Part shown: one piece after another, positions 1 through 8,348 of the stretch
Position numbering within the stretch: position 1 is the first letter of the stretch
Layout: every line of letters begins with the position of its first letter
Assembly: GCA_017479885.1 (NCBI GenBank)
Contig: JAFVBR010000002.1
Coordinates: 1 to 64,000 of the forward strand
DNA: 64,000 bases
Direction of reading: 5' to 3'
Origin: Paludibacteraceae bacterium
GTDB lineage: Bacteria; Bacteroidota; Bacteroidia; Bacteroidales; Paludibacteraceae
Program-made: the position numbers and the translations under genes
Notes under the pieces: model-generated
What the model was told of the DNA's origin: nothing
Database searches by the model: none
Seen by the model: the letters and a program-made list of their open reading frames with translations, nothing else

Positions 1-334
1 GAATCATGGCTTTACCGTGGATCATGGCTCTACCGTGAATCATTGCAAATCTACACGGGAATCACCGCAGCTCTGCTCCGCTCCGTGTGTAGAGACTGAA
101 TATATTCAGTCTCTACAGTGAATCATGGCTTTACCGTGAATCATGGCTCTACCGTGAATCATGGCTTTACCGTGAATCCTAACTCTACCGTGAATCATTG
201 CAAATCTACACGGGAATCACCGCAGCTCTGCTCCGCTCCGTTTGTAGAGACTGAATATATTCAGTCTCTACAGTGGATCATGGCTTTACCGTGAATCATG
301 TCTCTACCGTGGATCATGGCTCTACCGTGGATCA
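1..334. repeat. tandem 155-bp duplication built of 18-bp subrepeats
   Basis: The stretch is built from copies of an 18-bp unit resembling ATCATGGCTCTACCGTGA. A larger block containing these units is duplicated: the text starting at 32 recurs at 187, an offset of 155, with only a few substitutions. Each block carries a perfect 30-nt palindrome (88-117 and 243-272) centred on GAATATATTC. No convincing gene lies here; apparent frames merely read through the repeat. The function is unknown. Confidence 0.85.
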
Positions 335-352
335 GCGGGGGCACTCTCTTTC

Positions 353-685
353 TCAGCTGCGAGTGGTACTTGCCGTCTTGTACAGGGTCGCAAACGCGTA
401 ACCGTTCAGCGTCTTGTACTTCGACTGGTTCTTGAAACCGCGAACAATACCTGCCCACTGGTCGGCGTCCTGACGCGCCTGTTTAACCAGATCCCATGTG
501 TTCGCGAACTTGTTCTGAACACTAACCTGGGCGCTGGTCGGATTCTCCAACTTCGGATTCACCTTGTGGGTGTGATACGCGTACTGAACGTCTATTGCGC
601 TGTTGTACGCCATGATGGGCGAACCTTTCTGGTTGCACATCTTGCCGTGAGCCTCTTTCACAAGCTCGTTAAGTCGTAACTTCAT
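353..685 (-). CDS. small Bacteroidales hypothetical protein, paralogue 1
   Basis: This 110-residue protein has no function I recognise. It resembles two other proteins in the window (2753-3094 and 62847-63179) in length and plan: a short N-terminal segment, a basic NPK/DPK or KP stretch near the middle with a Q and N/R-rich helix after it, then a C-terminal motif (KYKTLNGYAFATLYK here, RYKTLRGYIIAKL in the copy near 63 kb). Similar small proteins with a central RxxPK..NPxT..Q pattern are common in Bacteroidetes genomes and phages, sometimes annotated as structural. A -7-like TATTTTTG lies at 774-781 on the minus strand without a clear -33 box. It follows the DUF3987 gene on the same strand. 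Confidence 0.7.
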   Translation of the reverse strand: MKLRLNELVKEAHGKMCNQKGSPIMAYNSAIDVQYAYHTHKVNPKLENPTSAQVSVQNKFANTWDLVKQARQDADQWAGIVRGFKNQSKYKTLNGYAFATLYKTASTTRS

Positions 686-868
686 AGTGCTTTATTTTTT
701 AATTGTTAAACATATAATTAATGTCCGTATGTCCGTATGTTTTAATGTTAACAGTCGGACCTCTTAGACAATGCAAAAATACTACATATATAAGGCGCCG
801 GTTGGTGGTGTACAACAGAGTTGAAAGTTGAGAGTGGAAAGAAGTTCTATAGTGGAGAGTGGAAAGAA

Positions 869-925
869 GTATAGACGCTGTGCACAGCGTCTATACAGAG
901 TTAACGAAGAAGTCGCAGCGTCTAT
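869..925. repeat. 28-nt palindrome plus one arm of a 29-bp inverted repeat
   Basis: Positions 869-896 form a perfect palindrome around CGCTGTGCACAGCG. Directly after it, 897-925 is the exact inverse of 2292-2320, which lies inside the DUF3987 gene. The first arm ends over the stop codon of that gene. The preceding 820-868 is purine-rich and made of GAGAGTGGAAAG-type repeats. Confidence 0.85.
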
Positions 926-2589
926 ATCTTTTTGTAGGTGCCTCTGCGGAGATGCATTAACTTATTGTTTTTCACACCACTTAGCAACCATGCATCAATA
1001 GTCCTTTCACTTATTCCGAGCATTTTGGCGAACATTTTTGCATCTGCCGTGGTGAACTCTTCAGACAGCATACTCATCAGCTGAATATGCTGCATCGGGC
1101 TACTTTCAGACAAGGCGTGCTCCTCCGACTTGGGCAGCATCTGAGCCACCCGTGCGGCATGCAGAAGCAGCTTGCTTACTATAAGACAGATTGTGCGGAA
1201 ATCTTCGTCGGAGCACCAGACCTCCCCGGGCAAGTTACCCTGCGGCTCCATGCGCAAGGCAGTCAGGCACATACCTATACGTTTTGCTATCACTGCCATA
1301 CGCTTTATTGTAGGATCCAACTGTGTCCCCAACGCCGCAACCAGTCCCTTGTACTGGCTGACGAACAGGCGCTTTATCATCATACGCTGACTGTCGGTCA
1401 ACCGGAAGAGGCATGTCCTGCCTTGGTTCTGCGCTGAGTTCTGCCACAGCCAGAGTTGCCTGATACGGAACCCCGCCTCCTTATATATATTATAGGTGCG
1501 GAGGTTGGTCTCGTTGTCATCGTCGGCATCGAATACCGACTCGTCGAAGGGCAGCGTGTCTGTCACCACCAACGGGCAGAAGCGCGAGTAGAGTCCGTTC
1601 TCGCGGCTCTTGAGCAGCGGCTGCAGCTGGTTGTAGGTGCCTGAGAGCAGCACACTCATCTCGGGGCGTTCTATCTCTATGTACTCGTCCTCTCTCCGAC
1701 GGCGCTGACTGACTGTCTCATGCTCGAAAGCACAGCGCAGCACGTCAGAGTACTGTCCGTAGTCCTGTCCCCAAATCTGCGAGAGCGTGTCCATCTCTGT
1801 TGCCATCAACATTCCTCGTCCGCCGTTCTGGTGCAGTTGCTGCAGGATGACGGGCATACTGCTGTTGGCGGGCATGAAGACGAGTTTTCTGACAGGAGCC
1901 TGTGCCGTCTTGTCCCCTCCATTCACAGCATCGTCGTAGTCCGCCTTCTCAAGACGGTACATCTCTTTCATGTCGTTGTGTATGGGGTCCAGCAGTCGTT
2001 TGGAGTAGTATGTTATGCCTTTTCCGCTTGCGGCAGGTGCCAGCAGGAGTGTCATCAGGTTGGCATGATAGGTGCGGCGCGGGTTGCCGTGGTAGGTGAT
2101 GAAGGACGGTATGGCATAGCTGACAGCCGTCAGGTTGCTGAGCAGCAGCATGTCCTTGACAGCCGGAGTGGCGGCTATCTCAAGACTTTTTCCGAGTATG
2201 GGCGGCATGTTCGCCAAATCGAGAAACGGTGTGATGTACACATCATCAACCGACTCATCTGCAAGCGTTTGAGTTGTCGGCTCATTTTTTGATAGACGCT
2301 GCGACTTCTTCGTTAACTCTATTCCCGCCTGTTGTGCAAGGTGGAAAAGTGTTTCAATTTTTACAGTGCCGTTGCCTGTCCGGCGGCACTCTTCCCATTT
2401 CTTGCGCACTGCCTCGGCATCGTATTTGGGGTATTGTTGGCAGAGGGCGTCGAAGTCGGCGAGTGAGCCGTGTTCGTAGCCGGCGATGGCGAAGCATCCG
2501 CGCAGCCAGCTCTCATAGTCAGGCATGAGGTCCAGTCCGCGACTGCATGCCTGACTGATAATCATCCGATAAATTTCTTGTGTTTTCAT
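922..2589 (-). CDS. DUF3987 protein with N-terminal PriCT-2 domain
   Basis: The protein belongs to the DUF3987 family, a primase/helicase-like family usually found on mobile elements and beside BT4734-type genes in Bacteroidetes. Residues 1-75 resemble PriCT-2 (SWLRGCFAIAGY, KYDAEAVRKKWEECRR). The DUF3987 body follows, with APAASGKGITYY as a Walker A-like loop. I chose the ATG at 2589 (MKTQEIY) rather than the one at 2673, because the extra residues look like translated AT-rich leader. Residues just after PriCT-2 (ELTKKSQRLSKNEP) are encoded by an arm of a 29-bp inverted repeat whose partner overlaps the stop codon. Two same-strand genes of the same module lie upstream. The exact biochemical role is not known. 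Confidence 0.85.
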   Translation of the reverse strand: MKTQEIYRMIISQACSRGLDLMPDYESWLRGCFAIAGYEHGSLADFDALCQQYPKYDAEAVRKKWEECRRTGNGTVKIETLFHLAQQAGIELTKKSQRLSKNEPTTQTLADESVDDVYITPFLDLANMPPILGKSLEIAATPAVKDMLLLSNLTAVSYAIPSFITYHGNPRRTYHANLMTLLLAPAASGKGITYYSKRLLDPIHNDMKEMYRLEKADYDDAVNGGDKTAQAPVRKLVFMPANSSMPVILQQLHQNGGRGMLMATEMDTLSQIWGQDYGQYSDVLRCAFEHETVSQRRRREDEYIEIERPEMSVLLSGTYNQLQPLLKSRENGLYSRFCPLVVTDTLPFDESVFDADDDNETNLRTYNIYKEAGFRIRQLWLWQNSAQNQGRTCLFRLTDSQRMMIKRLFVSQYKGLVAALGTQLDPTIKRMAVIAKRIGMCLTALRMEPQGNLPGEVWCSDEDFRTICLIVSKLLLHAARVAQMLPKSEEHALSESSPMQHIQLMSMLSEEFTTADAKMFAKMLGISERTIDAWLLSGVKNNKLMHLRRGTYKKI

Positions 2590-2752
2590 AACTCCATATT
2601 TAATTAAAAATGAAAAAGTAAAAATTAAAAAGGCTTTGCACTCTGTTTGAGCAAATGGCACCGAAGAAAACATTTCTGAATGAAAGTATCACCTCTGTCA
2701 GGATGGGGCTTGCATGAAACCTTCCTAATTCTTACTTTTTCGTTATACATTT

Positions 2753-3094
2753 TTACATACGTGTTTCACTTCTGTAGTGTTCTATCATCTCACGATAGAA
2801 GAGGGAGTGCAGATAGTCGCACAAGCGGTTGAACCGCCTGCCGTAGGGGTCGTCCTTGTAAATCTGCATCCACTCCTCGCGGTTGTCACGAAGTTCCTCA
2901 TGTACACGCTTCGACACCGTGCGCAGCATGTCCTGACGAAGCAACTGGTTAGGAGTCGGCTTGTAGTTGAGAGGTGACTTACGCTTGAGAATGATGGTTT
3001 CTCCACTGCTTGCCTGCATACGGAAGAAGAGATCTCCCTTGGAGGAAAGCTTACCTTTGATAGCTTTGATAAGCTCGTTTAATGTTGTCTTCAT
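2753..3094 (-). CDS. small Bacteroidales hypothetical protein, paralogue 2
   Basis: This 113-residue basic protein begins MKTTLNELIKAIKGKL, which matches the N-terminus of the protein at 353-685 (MKLRLNELVKEAHGKM). The central part (RKSPLNYKPTPNQLLRQDML) follows the family plan of a basic segment, a K-P-T/N-P turn and a Q/R-rich helix. It sits between the DUF3987 gene and the BT4734-like gene on one strand, so it probably belongs to that module. No catalytic motif is visible and I assign no function. Confidence 0.7.
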   Translation of the reverse strand: MKTTLNELIKAIKGKLSSKGDLFFRMQASSGETIILKRKSPLNYKPTPNQLLRQDMLRTVSKRVHEELRDNREEWMQIYKDDPYGRRFNRLCDYLHSLFYREMIEHYRSETRM

Positions 3095-3135
3095 GATGAA
3101 AATAATTTTAGATGATTTATAAATTAGTTTGAAAG

Positions 3136-3176
3136 TACGGTGATACTACGGTGATACTACGGTGATAGTACGGTGG
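3136..3176. repeat. 11-bp tandem repeat (TACGGTGATAC)
   Basis: About 3.7 copies of TACGGTGATAC run from 3136 to 3176. On the minus strand they supply the last codons and the stop of the BT4734-like gene. The same 11-bp satellite, also close to four copies, recurs inside a FemAB-like gene at 43256-43296. Confidence 0.9.
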
Positions 3177-3753
3177 TCTTGTATATGCAGTCCGGGTCGT
3201 ATGGTATGTATGTAGCGGCTGCGATGTTCTTTGGTGCGGGGTCAGAAGTGATGCCGTATGCTGTGTACAGGTAGTTGGCAAAACGGGTGTATGTCTGACT
3301 ATAAGGTGTTTCCTGCCGATTGATGTCAAGCACTATTTTGATGCCTGCGGTAGGCGAATGGAAGAGCAGCACGAGCGGCAGCAGTTGGTCCTGTGCGAGT
3401 TGATGGAAGACGGATTCGGTATCGGTGAGGTGGTCGATGTCGATGGTGAGCAGTCCGCTTGCGCGTTGCAGGTTGTCGGCTTTGCGTGTAGGTGAGAAAA
3501 CTCCTCCGATGGTGACGTACGGGAAGATGAGTCCTTTGCGACGCTGCAGTTCCTTAGTAGAGAGTCGTCCGCGTGCATTGAGCAGAATGGCGGTGTTGTA
3601 TTCGTTCTGTGCATTGATGACGCATCGTGTGAGTCCTGCGAGTCTGGGTGTGTCAATGCCTTTGCCGCTAATTACTTTGAAGAGCTCTTCGGCAGTAAGC
3701 GTCCCTGCCGGTACGGTATTGGAAACCGGAGCCTGATAAACTGAGAATTTCAT
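3157..3753 (-). CDS. BT4734/BF3469-type protein, VirE N-terminal-like domain
   Basis: The 198-residue protein resembles the BT4734-like N-terminal domain that in other Bacteroidetes is fused to, or adjacent to, DUF3987/VirE helicase domains. Supporting motifs are an RRKGLIFPYVTIGGVFS stretch, a LLTIDIDHL acidic strand and a SPTAGIKIVLDI strand, a palm-like arrangement seen in primase-polymerase relatives. Assignment to that fold is inference. The gene is same-strand and upstream of the DUF3987 gene, the usual order. Its stop codon lies in an 11-bp satellite, so its C-terminus may differ in length from its relatives. Confidence 0.75.
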   Translation of the reverse strand: MKFSVYQAPVSNTVPAGTLTAEELFKVISGKGIDTPRLAGLTRCVINAQNEYNTAILLNARGRLSTKELQRRKGLIFPYVTIGGVFSPTRKADNLQRASGLLTIDIDHLTDTESVFHQLAQDQLLPLVLLFHSPTAGIKIVLDINRQETPYSQTYTRFANYLYTAYGITSDPAPKNIAAATYIPYDPDCIYKTTVLSP

Positions 3754-3830
3754 GATGTTTAATGTTGTTTGATGTTGTTTGATATTGTTTGATGTGGTTT
3801 GATGTTGTTTGATGTGGTTTGATGTGGTAT
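3754..3830. repeat. 10-bp tandem repeat (GATGTTGTTT) before the BT4734-like gene
   Basis: Seven to eight near-perfect copies of a 10-bp unit, GATGTTGTTT or GATGTGGTTT, occupy the whole gap between the small gene ending at 3838 and the start codon at 3753. The repeat therefore forms the immediate leader of the BT4734-like gene, and copy-number change would alter spacing upstream of its start. Confidence 0.9.
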
Positions 3831-3837
3831 AAGAGGC

Positions 3838-3999
3838 TTATCGTTTCTGGAAAATCTGTCTGACGGTTTCTTCGGAGAGGTAGAACTCGTAAGCGACCTG
3901 CTGATAGATGTCCATGATAGGCCTTGTGCCGAGCAGTTGCATCACACGGTTGATGATGTCTTTGTTTCTGCGCTTGAGATTTAGAGTATCACGTTGCAT
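3838..3999 (-). CDS. 53-residue protein of a Bacteroidetes small HTH-like family
   Basis: I chose the ATG at 3999 (MQRDTLNLKRRNKDI), not the longer frame from 4095, because a promoter -7 box lies between them. Many Bacteroidetes genomes carry short proteins of this plan: a basic K/RRNxDIINR start and a terminal FxLSEETVRxIF segment that looks like a transposase-type helix-turn-helix. The present one ends YEFYLSEETVRQIFQKR. Function is unknown; DNA binding is inferred only from the helix pattern. It sits upstream of the 10-bp satellite and the BT4734-like gene. Confidence 0.6.
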   Translation of the reverse strand: MQRDTLNLKRRNKDIINRVMQLLGTRPIMDIYQQVAYEFYLSEETVRQIFQKR

Positions 4000-4027
4000 A
4001 GTTTTGAATGTTTGATTGTTTTCGGCA

Positions 4028-4036
4028 GCAAAAGTA
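4028..4036 (-). promoter_or_regulatory. -7 box for the 53-residue protein
   Basis: TACTTTTGC on the minus strand matches the Bacteroidetes -7 consensus TAnnTTTG and lies about 30 nt upstream of the chosen ATG at 3999. I see no -33 TTTG at the usual spacing. Confidence 0.45.
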
Positions 4037-4115
4037 CAGATAAAGACAACGCGCCAACGGGCATTCTGTTTATCAGGGAAATTCCCGATATGCAAAGTGC
4101 TGTCAGTGAGAACAA

Positions 4116-4149
4116 AAAAGTCCCCGCGAGATAACTCACGGGGACTTTT
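4116..4149 (-). terminator. Rho-independent terminator after the 506-residue gene
   Basis: An 11-bp stem (AAAAGTCCCCG paired with CGGGGACTTTT) with a 12-nt loop is followed, in the minus-strand direction, by a T-rich run. It lies about 20 nt beyond the stop codon at 4169. Confidence 0.85.
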
Positions 4150-4168
4150 CCACTGAAAAAAAGGGAAA

Positions 4169-5689
4169 TTATTTCTTGTCTTTAGGCTGTTTCTGCCATG
4201 CTTTCTTGAAAGCTTCGGATGTTATATTGGTATGAAATGCATCGTTGAACTTGTCGATGAATTCCTTAGGCCGTCCCTCCAAGGGCATCAGCATAGCTCC
4301 ATTGACCGGTTTTTGGAGCGTATATACGCACCTTGCGAGTTCCGCAGCAGATTTCTGAGCCGCCTTTGCGAGCTCCTCTGCCACATCCCTGCGCTGTTCG
4401 TATTTTGTGCCGTTCTGTCTGATGTATGAGAAGGAAATGTCGGGAGCAATATCCTGCGGCAGTGTGTGCTGCTGCAAGGCGGTATCAAGATTGAGTACAG
4501 GGAACGGGTTGTATTCGGGTTCGATGAAGTCTTCGGCAGTGTCTTTCAGTTGGTTGTATGTCTTGAGAATCTTCTCACGGAGTTCTTTGTCATGTGCTTT
4601 GTGTGAGAGGAAGAGCAGGAAATGGAGCTGGTTGGCACGCAGCCTTGCAGCAAGATTGTTTTCAGGTTCCAGTAGTTCCGTAGCCGCGTCATTGAATTGC
4701 TTTAGCAGTTGCACGGTAGCCTTGCATGCTTTACATTCGGCAGCGGCAAGTGTCTGAATGATAAAGTCCTCCCTCTGGTCTTCGTGCTGATAGAAGACCT
4801 CCTGCTTATGATACTTGAGCATTTCGAGCACCTGTTCGCTGCGATACCAATAGTAATCAGTGTAGAGGTCTTCTTCAGAGTGGTTGTAATTAAACAGCAT
4901 GACAGGCATCTGCAACACAAGTTCCTTTTCTTCCCGCATCAGAGCGACAGAGTTCCGCTCCGTATCGGGTATAGCGACTTGGAAAGAGTAATGTGTGATG
5001 AGGAAAGGCAGAATGGAGAGTCTGACCTCAATTGACAAACTGTCGTGTCGTGGTTGTTTCTTGTCTGCCTCAACAATGGTGAATTCGTCTTCGTGAACAG
5101 ACAGCAACGGAATGGAGAAGCCGGGGTATCCGTTTTGCATTCTGAGGTAGAAAGTGAAGGGGCTCTTTGCTTTGACAGAGAGGTGTTCCGCCGTGAGCCA
5201 CTCACGCAGGCAGTTTTCCCATACAATTTTTTTTACAATGAGTTCCGCTTCTATGTCAGAGTCGTCATAATCAGGGAACTTGATGAGCGAGAAGTTGAAT
5301 GATGTGGCGAATGAGTCGAAGTTGATGAGAGCAAGGACCTCGTCCGTCACATTATAGTAAGAGAGGTGCACTTTCTCGGTGTAGTCGTGCCAGAGCTGCT
5401 GTTCGCCTTTTGATTTGGCATGTGTCAGTTTGGCATGTATCAGCATCTCAGCGAAGAGTACGGCACCGAATCCTTCAACGAGTATGTTTTGTTCTGCCAT
5501 TTGCATTTCTTTCACATGCAGCAGGTCGTGTGTGCCAGGTGTTTCCCCCTCGCGCCAAGGTGCATCAATGCGGCAGACAGCATTGAGGTCGCTTACATAG
5601 AACAGGCAACCGTTCTGATTGTTTACGTTGTCAACCTGATAAGGTGTGAGTTGCCGTGTGGCAAAGGGATTGTGAGTAGTAGGTTTCAT
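4169..5689 (-). CDS. 506-residue hypothetical protein
   Basis: I do not recognise this soluble, acidic protein. It has no signal peptide and no membrane segment. The middle (residues about 260-340) is rich in D, E and Y (NYNHSEEDLYTDYYWYRSEQ), followed by a Cys pair (ECKACKA) and an alpha-helical stretch of A, L and E residues that may form a coiled coil. The C-terminal part resembles no catalytic domain I know. It is transcribed on its own, with a strong terminator after it and about 140 nt before the next upstream gene. Its position beside the DUF3987 module suggests mobile or accessory DNA, but that is inference. Confidence 0.75.
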   Translation of the reverse strand: MKPTTHNPFATRQLTPYQVDNVNNQNGCLFYVSDLNAVCRIDAPWREGETPGTHDLLHVKEMQMAEQNILVEGFGAVLFAEMLIHAKLTHAKSKGEQQLWHDYTEKVHLSYYNVTDEVLALINFDSFATSFNFSLIKFPDYDDSDIEAELIVKKIVWENCLREWLTAEHLSVKAKSPFTFYLRMQNGYPGFSIPLLSVHEDEFTIVEADKKQPRHDSLSIEVRLSILPFLITHYSFQVAIPDTERNSVALMREEKELVLQMPVMLFNYNHSEEDLYTDYYWYRSEQVLEMLKYHKQEVFYQHEDQREDFIIQTLAAAECKACKATVQLLKQFNDAATELLEPENNLAARLRANQLHFLLFLSHKAHDKELREKILKTYNQLKDTAEDFIEPEYNPFPVLNLDTALQQHTLPQDIAPDISFSYIRQNGTKYEQRRDVAEELAKAAQKSAAELARCVYTLQKPVNGAMLMPLEGRPKEFIDKFNDAFHTNITSEAFKKAWQKQPKDKK

Positions 5690-5829
5690 GTTAATTCAGG
5701 AGTCTTTAGCAAATCTGCGAGTTAGTTATTGTTTAGAAGGGATATGTTCGACAAGCAGTTTCAGCAGGGGGCACATACTCGCGGATAGCGTTGTTGACGG
5801 GAATGGCCGGAAGCATAAACAAGGAGTTG

Positions 5830-7179
5830 TCATATTTTAGGTATAACGGGGCGGTATATTATGGAACCGGCGTTTTCATTATAATGCAAAAACATAGTCA
5901 TATATATCGGCAAATATGTGATATTCTGTCTGACTGTCACATTTGCGTTACAAAGAACAATGGCGTTATTGATCTTATATTCTTCCGTGGAGAGCAAATT
6001 ATTCAATGCCACATGACGCTGATAGTCTTTCCCCGACTTCACCTCAACGGGTAGAATCTCACCATTCCTTTCAAGCAAGAAATCTATCTCACCCTGTTTC
6101 TTGCTACTGAAATAGTACAAGTTCCAACCATGAGCGTGTAGTTCCTGAGCTACAACATTCTCATATATAGCACCGTAATTGATGTTTATATCTCCCTGCA
6201 GTATCTTAAGTTGTATTCCCCCGACATATTGTGAAGCCAACAACCCCACATCATTCTGGAACAATTTGAACAGGTTACGCTGTTCATTCAGTTTCAAAGG
6301 TGATTGAGGAGCTTGAACATTATACGCAGGCAATGCCATATCAGCATCCCGCAACCAAACAAAACTATTTTCATGACGGGAGAACTTCAGATGTTCATTC
6401 AGTTTCTTTAGCACGAAGCGTTTGTTTTTTGCATTCAACTCCGACGGAATCAAATCAAAGATATCATTTATATAAAGTTTATCTTCGGGATCGTATGTGG
6501 ATATATCACGCTTGTAGAGAGACAAAACAGCCTGTTGCTCCTGAAGTACGCGTTGAAGGTCGTTAGTGTCAAGATATGTCTGAACTGCTGCCGGCATTCC
6601 GCCAACGATAAGATACAGATTGAACAATTGAAGCATCTGCTGATGCAGGAAGTCGTCAACCGGGAGTTGTTGATCATAAGAATAACGGACAGCCCCAATA
6701 ACATCATCCTGCACTCCAACGGCTTTCAGGAATTCACAAAAATCCAAAGGAAACATTTGCTTTTCAACCATGTAGCCAACCGGCACAGAGCGAACATTTC
6801 TCAGTTCCAAGCCAAGCAACGAACCGCTTAAGGCACACATGAAGTTACCCTCGTCAACAATTGCTTTTACCCAAGTAAGAACATCCGGATAGTGTTGCAC
6901 TTCATCAAAAAAGAGGAGACACTTTCCCTTCTGCATAGGGCTCTTAACATAGGCAGAGATGCGCAACAACAAGTCTTTTACGTCGTTCGCACCTTTAACA
7001 ATATTTATTGTCTCGGGTTGTAAGAGGAAATTCAGTTCAATCAGCTGCAGTTTGTTGCGCTTGGCGTATTGCCTGATTGCGAATGTCTTACCCACCTGAC
7101 GGGCACCGGTAAGCAACAGAGCCTTTCTCGACTCAGCAAAATGCTTGTCTATAAAACTATCAATATTACGACTTATCAT
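5830..7179 (-). CDS. AAA+ ATPase with DUF4143 C-terminal domain
   Basis: The 449-residue protein has an N-terminal ATPase domain (AAA_14 type) with Walker A GARQVGKT at about residues 25-32 and Walker B CLLFFDEV near residue 90, followed by ALSGSLLG as a sensor-like segment. The C-terminal DUF4143-type domain contains QGEIDFLLERNGEILPVEVKSG, a PD-(D/E)xK-like E-D-x-E-x-K pattern. This family is very common in Bacteroidetes and often behaves as mobile accessory DNA; its biological role is unsettled. The gene stands alone with a promoter at 7362-7393 and a leader of about 180 nt containing five 33-bp repeats. Confidence 0.9.
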   Translation of the reverse strand: MISRNIDSFIDKHFAESRKALLLTGARQVGKTFAIRQYAKRNKLQLIELNFLLQPETINIVKGANDVKDLLLRISAYVKSPMQKGKCLLFFDEVQHYPDVLTWVKAIVDEGNFMCALSGSLLGLELRNVRSVPVGYMVEKQMFPLDFCEFLKAVGVQDDVIGAVRYSYDQQLPVDDFLHQQMLQLFNLYLIVGGMPAAVQTYLDTNDLQRVLQEQQAVLSLYKRDISTYDPEDKLYINDIFDLIPSELNAKNKRFVLKKLNEHLKFSRHENSFVWLRDADMALPAYNVQAPQSPLKLNEQRNLFKLFQNDVGLLASQYVGGIQLKILQGDININYGAIYENVVAQELHAHGWNLYYFSSKKQGEIDFLLERNGEILPVEVKSGKDYQRHVALNNLLSTEEYKINNAIVLCNANVTVRQNITYLPIYMTMFLHYNENAGSIIYRPVIPKI

Positions 7180-7204
7180 TTACAACAATTGTTTGCGTTA
7201 TATC

Positions 7205-7370
7205 TGTCCGTTTTTCCAATGTGATTTAGGTGTATTTTGTCCGCTTTTCCAATGTGATTTCGGTATTATTTGTCCGCTTTTCCAATGTTATTTAGGTGTA
7301 TATTGTCCGCTTTTCCAATGTTATTTAGGTGTATTTTGTCCGCTTTTCCAACATTTTGCTGCAAAAGTAG
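7205..7370. repeat. five 33-bp tandem repeats in the leader of the AAA/DUF4143 gene
   Basis: Units begin at 7205, 7238, 7271, 7304 and 7337, each starting TGTCCGCTTTTCCAA; the fifth is incomplete. They lie between the promoter and the start codon of the ATPase gene, so they are transcribed as a leader. Units 1 and 2 differ from 3 and 4 by small substitutions. There are no unique spacers, so this is not a CRISPR array. Confidence 0.9.
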
Positions 7371-7393
7371 TACAAGTTTTTTGAATGTGCAAG
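7362..7393 (-). promoter_or_regulatory. promoter of the AAA/DUF4143 gene
   Basis: Reading the minus strand, a -33 TTG at 7390-7392 is followed after 20 nt by the -7 box TACTTTTG (7369 down to 7362). The spacing matches the other promoters in the window. Confidence 0.7.
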
Positions 7394-7490
7394 AAGAAAA
7401 AGGTTTTCTTGGAGATTTTGATAAAGATGCAGCCTTAATTGGCTTTATGAACAGAGTGAATCATTAGTGTCCACTAATAATCATAGGTTG

Positions 7491-7727
7491 TTATGGATGG
7501 TAAGGCAAAATGCGAATGGTCTGTTGCAAGTGCCAGCATTTACTCAAACTTGTACCACCTTTGAATGAAAGATGTTCAGCGTACGGCAGCGAAAACACAG
7601 CTTTCAACACCTGTGTTACCCACCAGTCTTTCTCTATGATATGTTCAAGCAGTGTCTGTTTTGAAGCACCTACTACTTGGTTTATAAATTGCTGTTTTGC
7701 CTCTTGAGGTAGTTCGGAGAGTTTCAT
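7491..7727 (-). pseudogene. truncated AbiEii-type nucleotidyltransferase toxin
   Basis: The 78-residue frame carries the N-terminus of an AbiEii-like toxin, ending just after the nucleotidyltransferase motif [13 protein letters not shown]. Full-length family members have about 250-300 residues and need the following S-E-D-I-D-L segment, which is absent. The remaining residues ([13 protein letters not shown]) are unrelated, so a deletion or insertion has removed the rest. Its start overlaps the stop of the antitoxin-like gene by four bases, the usual coupling. Activity is very unlikely. Confidence 0.75.
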
Positions 7728-8329
7728 AACTTATGCAATGTTTGGCGCACCCAAACAGGTGCAAGTTGAATATCATGTTGAAACTCATCTTGTTTAACAT
7801 TAGCAAGATGATGTTTGATTATTTCCATTTGTTCTTCGGTAAGATTATTCTCTCCAATCTCACGCATGGCTGATACTATCAGCATCATTAAGTGTGACTG
7901 AAAAGCCATTTTCTTAGCCGATGATGTATGAATAAATTTTATTCCTTTACCCTCACCGATAGGTACTTGTCGTGATGACCCTGTTGTAAGGAAAACGGCG
8001 TTGCCCGGTACTTGTGTGGATAATCCCAACATATTGAGTGCGTAACTGCCTGTCGGAACAATAGTTACTTGGTCTCGGCGTGCAATGGCTTCGGCAATAT
8101 CAGACATGGATGGATAAACCGCACCTAAACCATACTGCGTATCAATCTTCGGATAATAATAAATACCCATAGAGATCCGCATTAGAATACCTTCTTTTAC
8201 AAGTCGTTCTAAAATCTTGCGAATGGTAGCAGGATTGGCGACATCGCCAAAATCCTGTCCGAAGAAAAAATTACCTCTGTCAACAGATTTAATTCGTTCA
8301 TTAACTATGTTTTGTGCACTTCCAACCAT
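7724..8329 (-). CDS. AbiEi-like antitoxin (DUF6088 type)
   Basis: The 201-residue protein has an N-terminal winged helix ([30 protein letters not shown]) and a body typical of DUF6088/AbiEi-like proteins ([25 protein letters not shown]). AbiEi proteins act as transcriptional autorepressors of AbiE type IV toxin-antitoxin operons and counter the toxin. Here the toxin gene is truncated, leaving an orphan antitoxin. An inverted repeat just upstream (8349-8377) is a plausible operator. The start codon is set by spacing to that site. Confidence 0.8.
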   Translation of the reverse strand: MVGSAQNIVNERIKSVDRGNFFFGQDFGDVANPATIRKILERLVKEGILMRISMGIYYYPKIDTQYGLGAVYPSMSDIAEAIARRDQVTIVPTGSYALNMLGLSTQVPGNAVFLTTGSSRQVPIGEGKGIKFIHTSSAKKMAFQSHLMMLIVSAMREIGENNLTEEQMEIIKHHLANVKQDEFQHDIQLAPVWVRQTLHKL

Positions 8330-8348
8330 AATTTTGTAGCAAATAAAA

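Noticed and set aside
261..458. Open frame MGRYCSRFQEPVEVQ... over the repeat region
   Set aside because: It reads through the satellite and overlaps the small gene on the minus strand; no family match or start signal is visible.
7205..7370. Possible CRISPR array (regular 33-bp repeats)
   Set aside because: Units are directly adjacent without spacers, and there are no cas genes.
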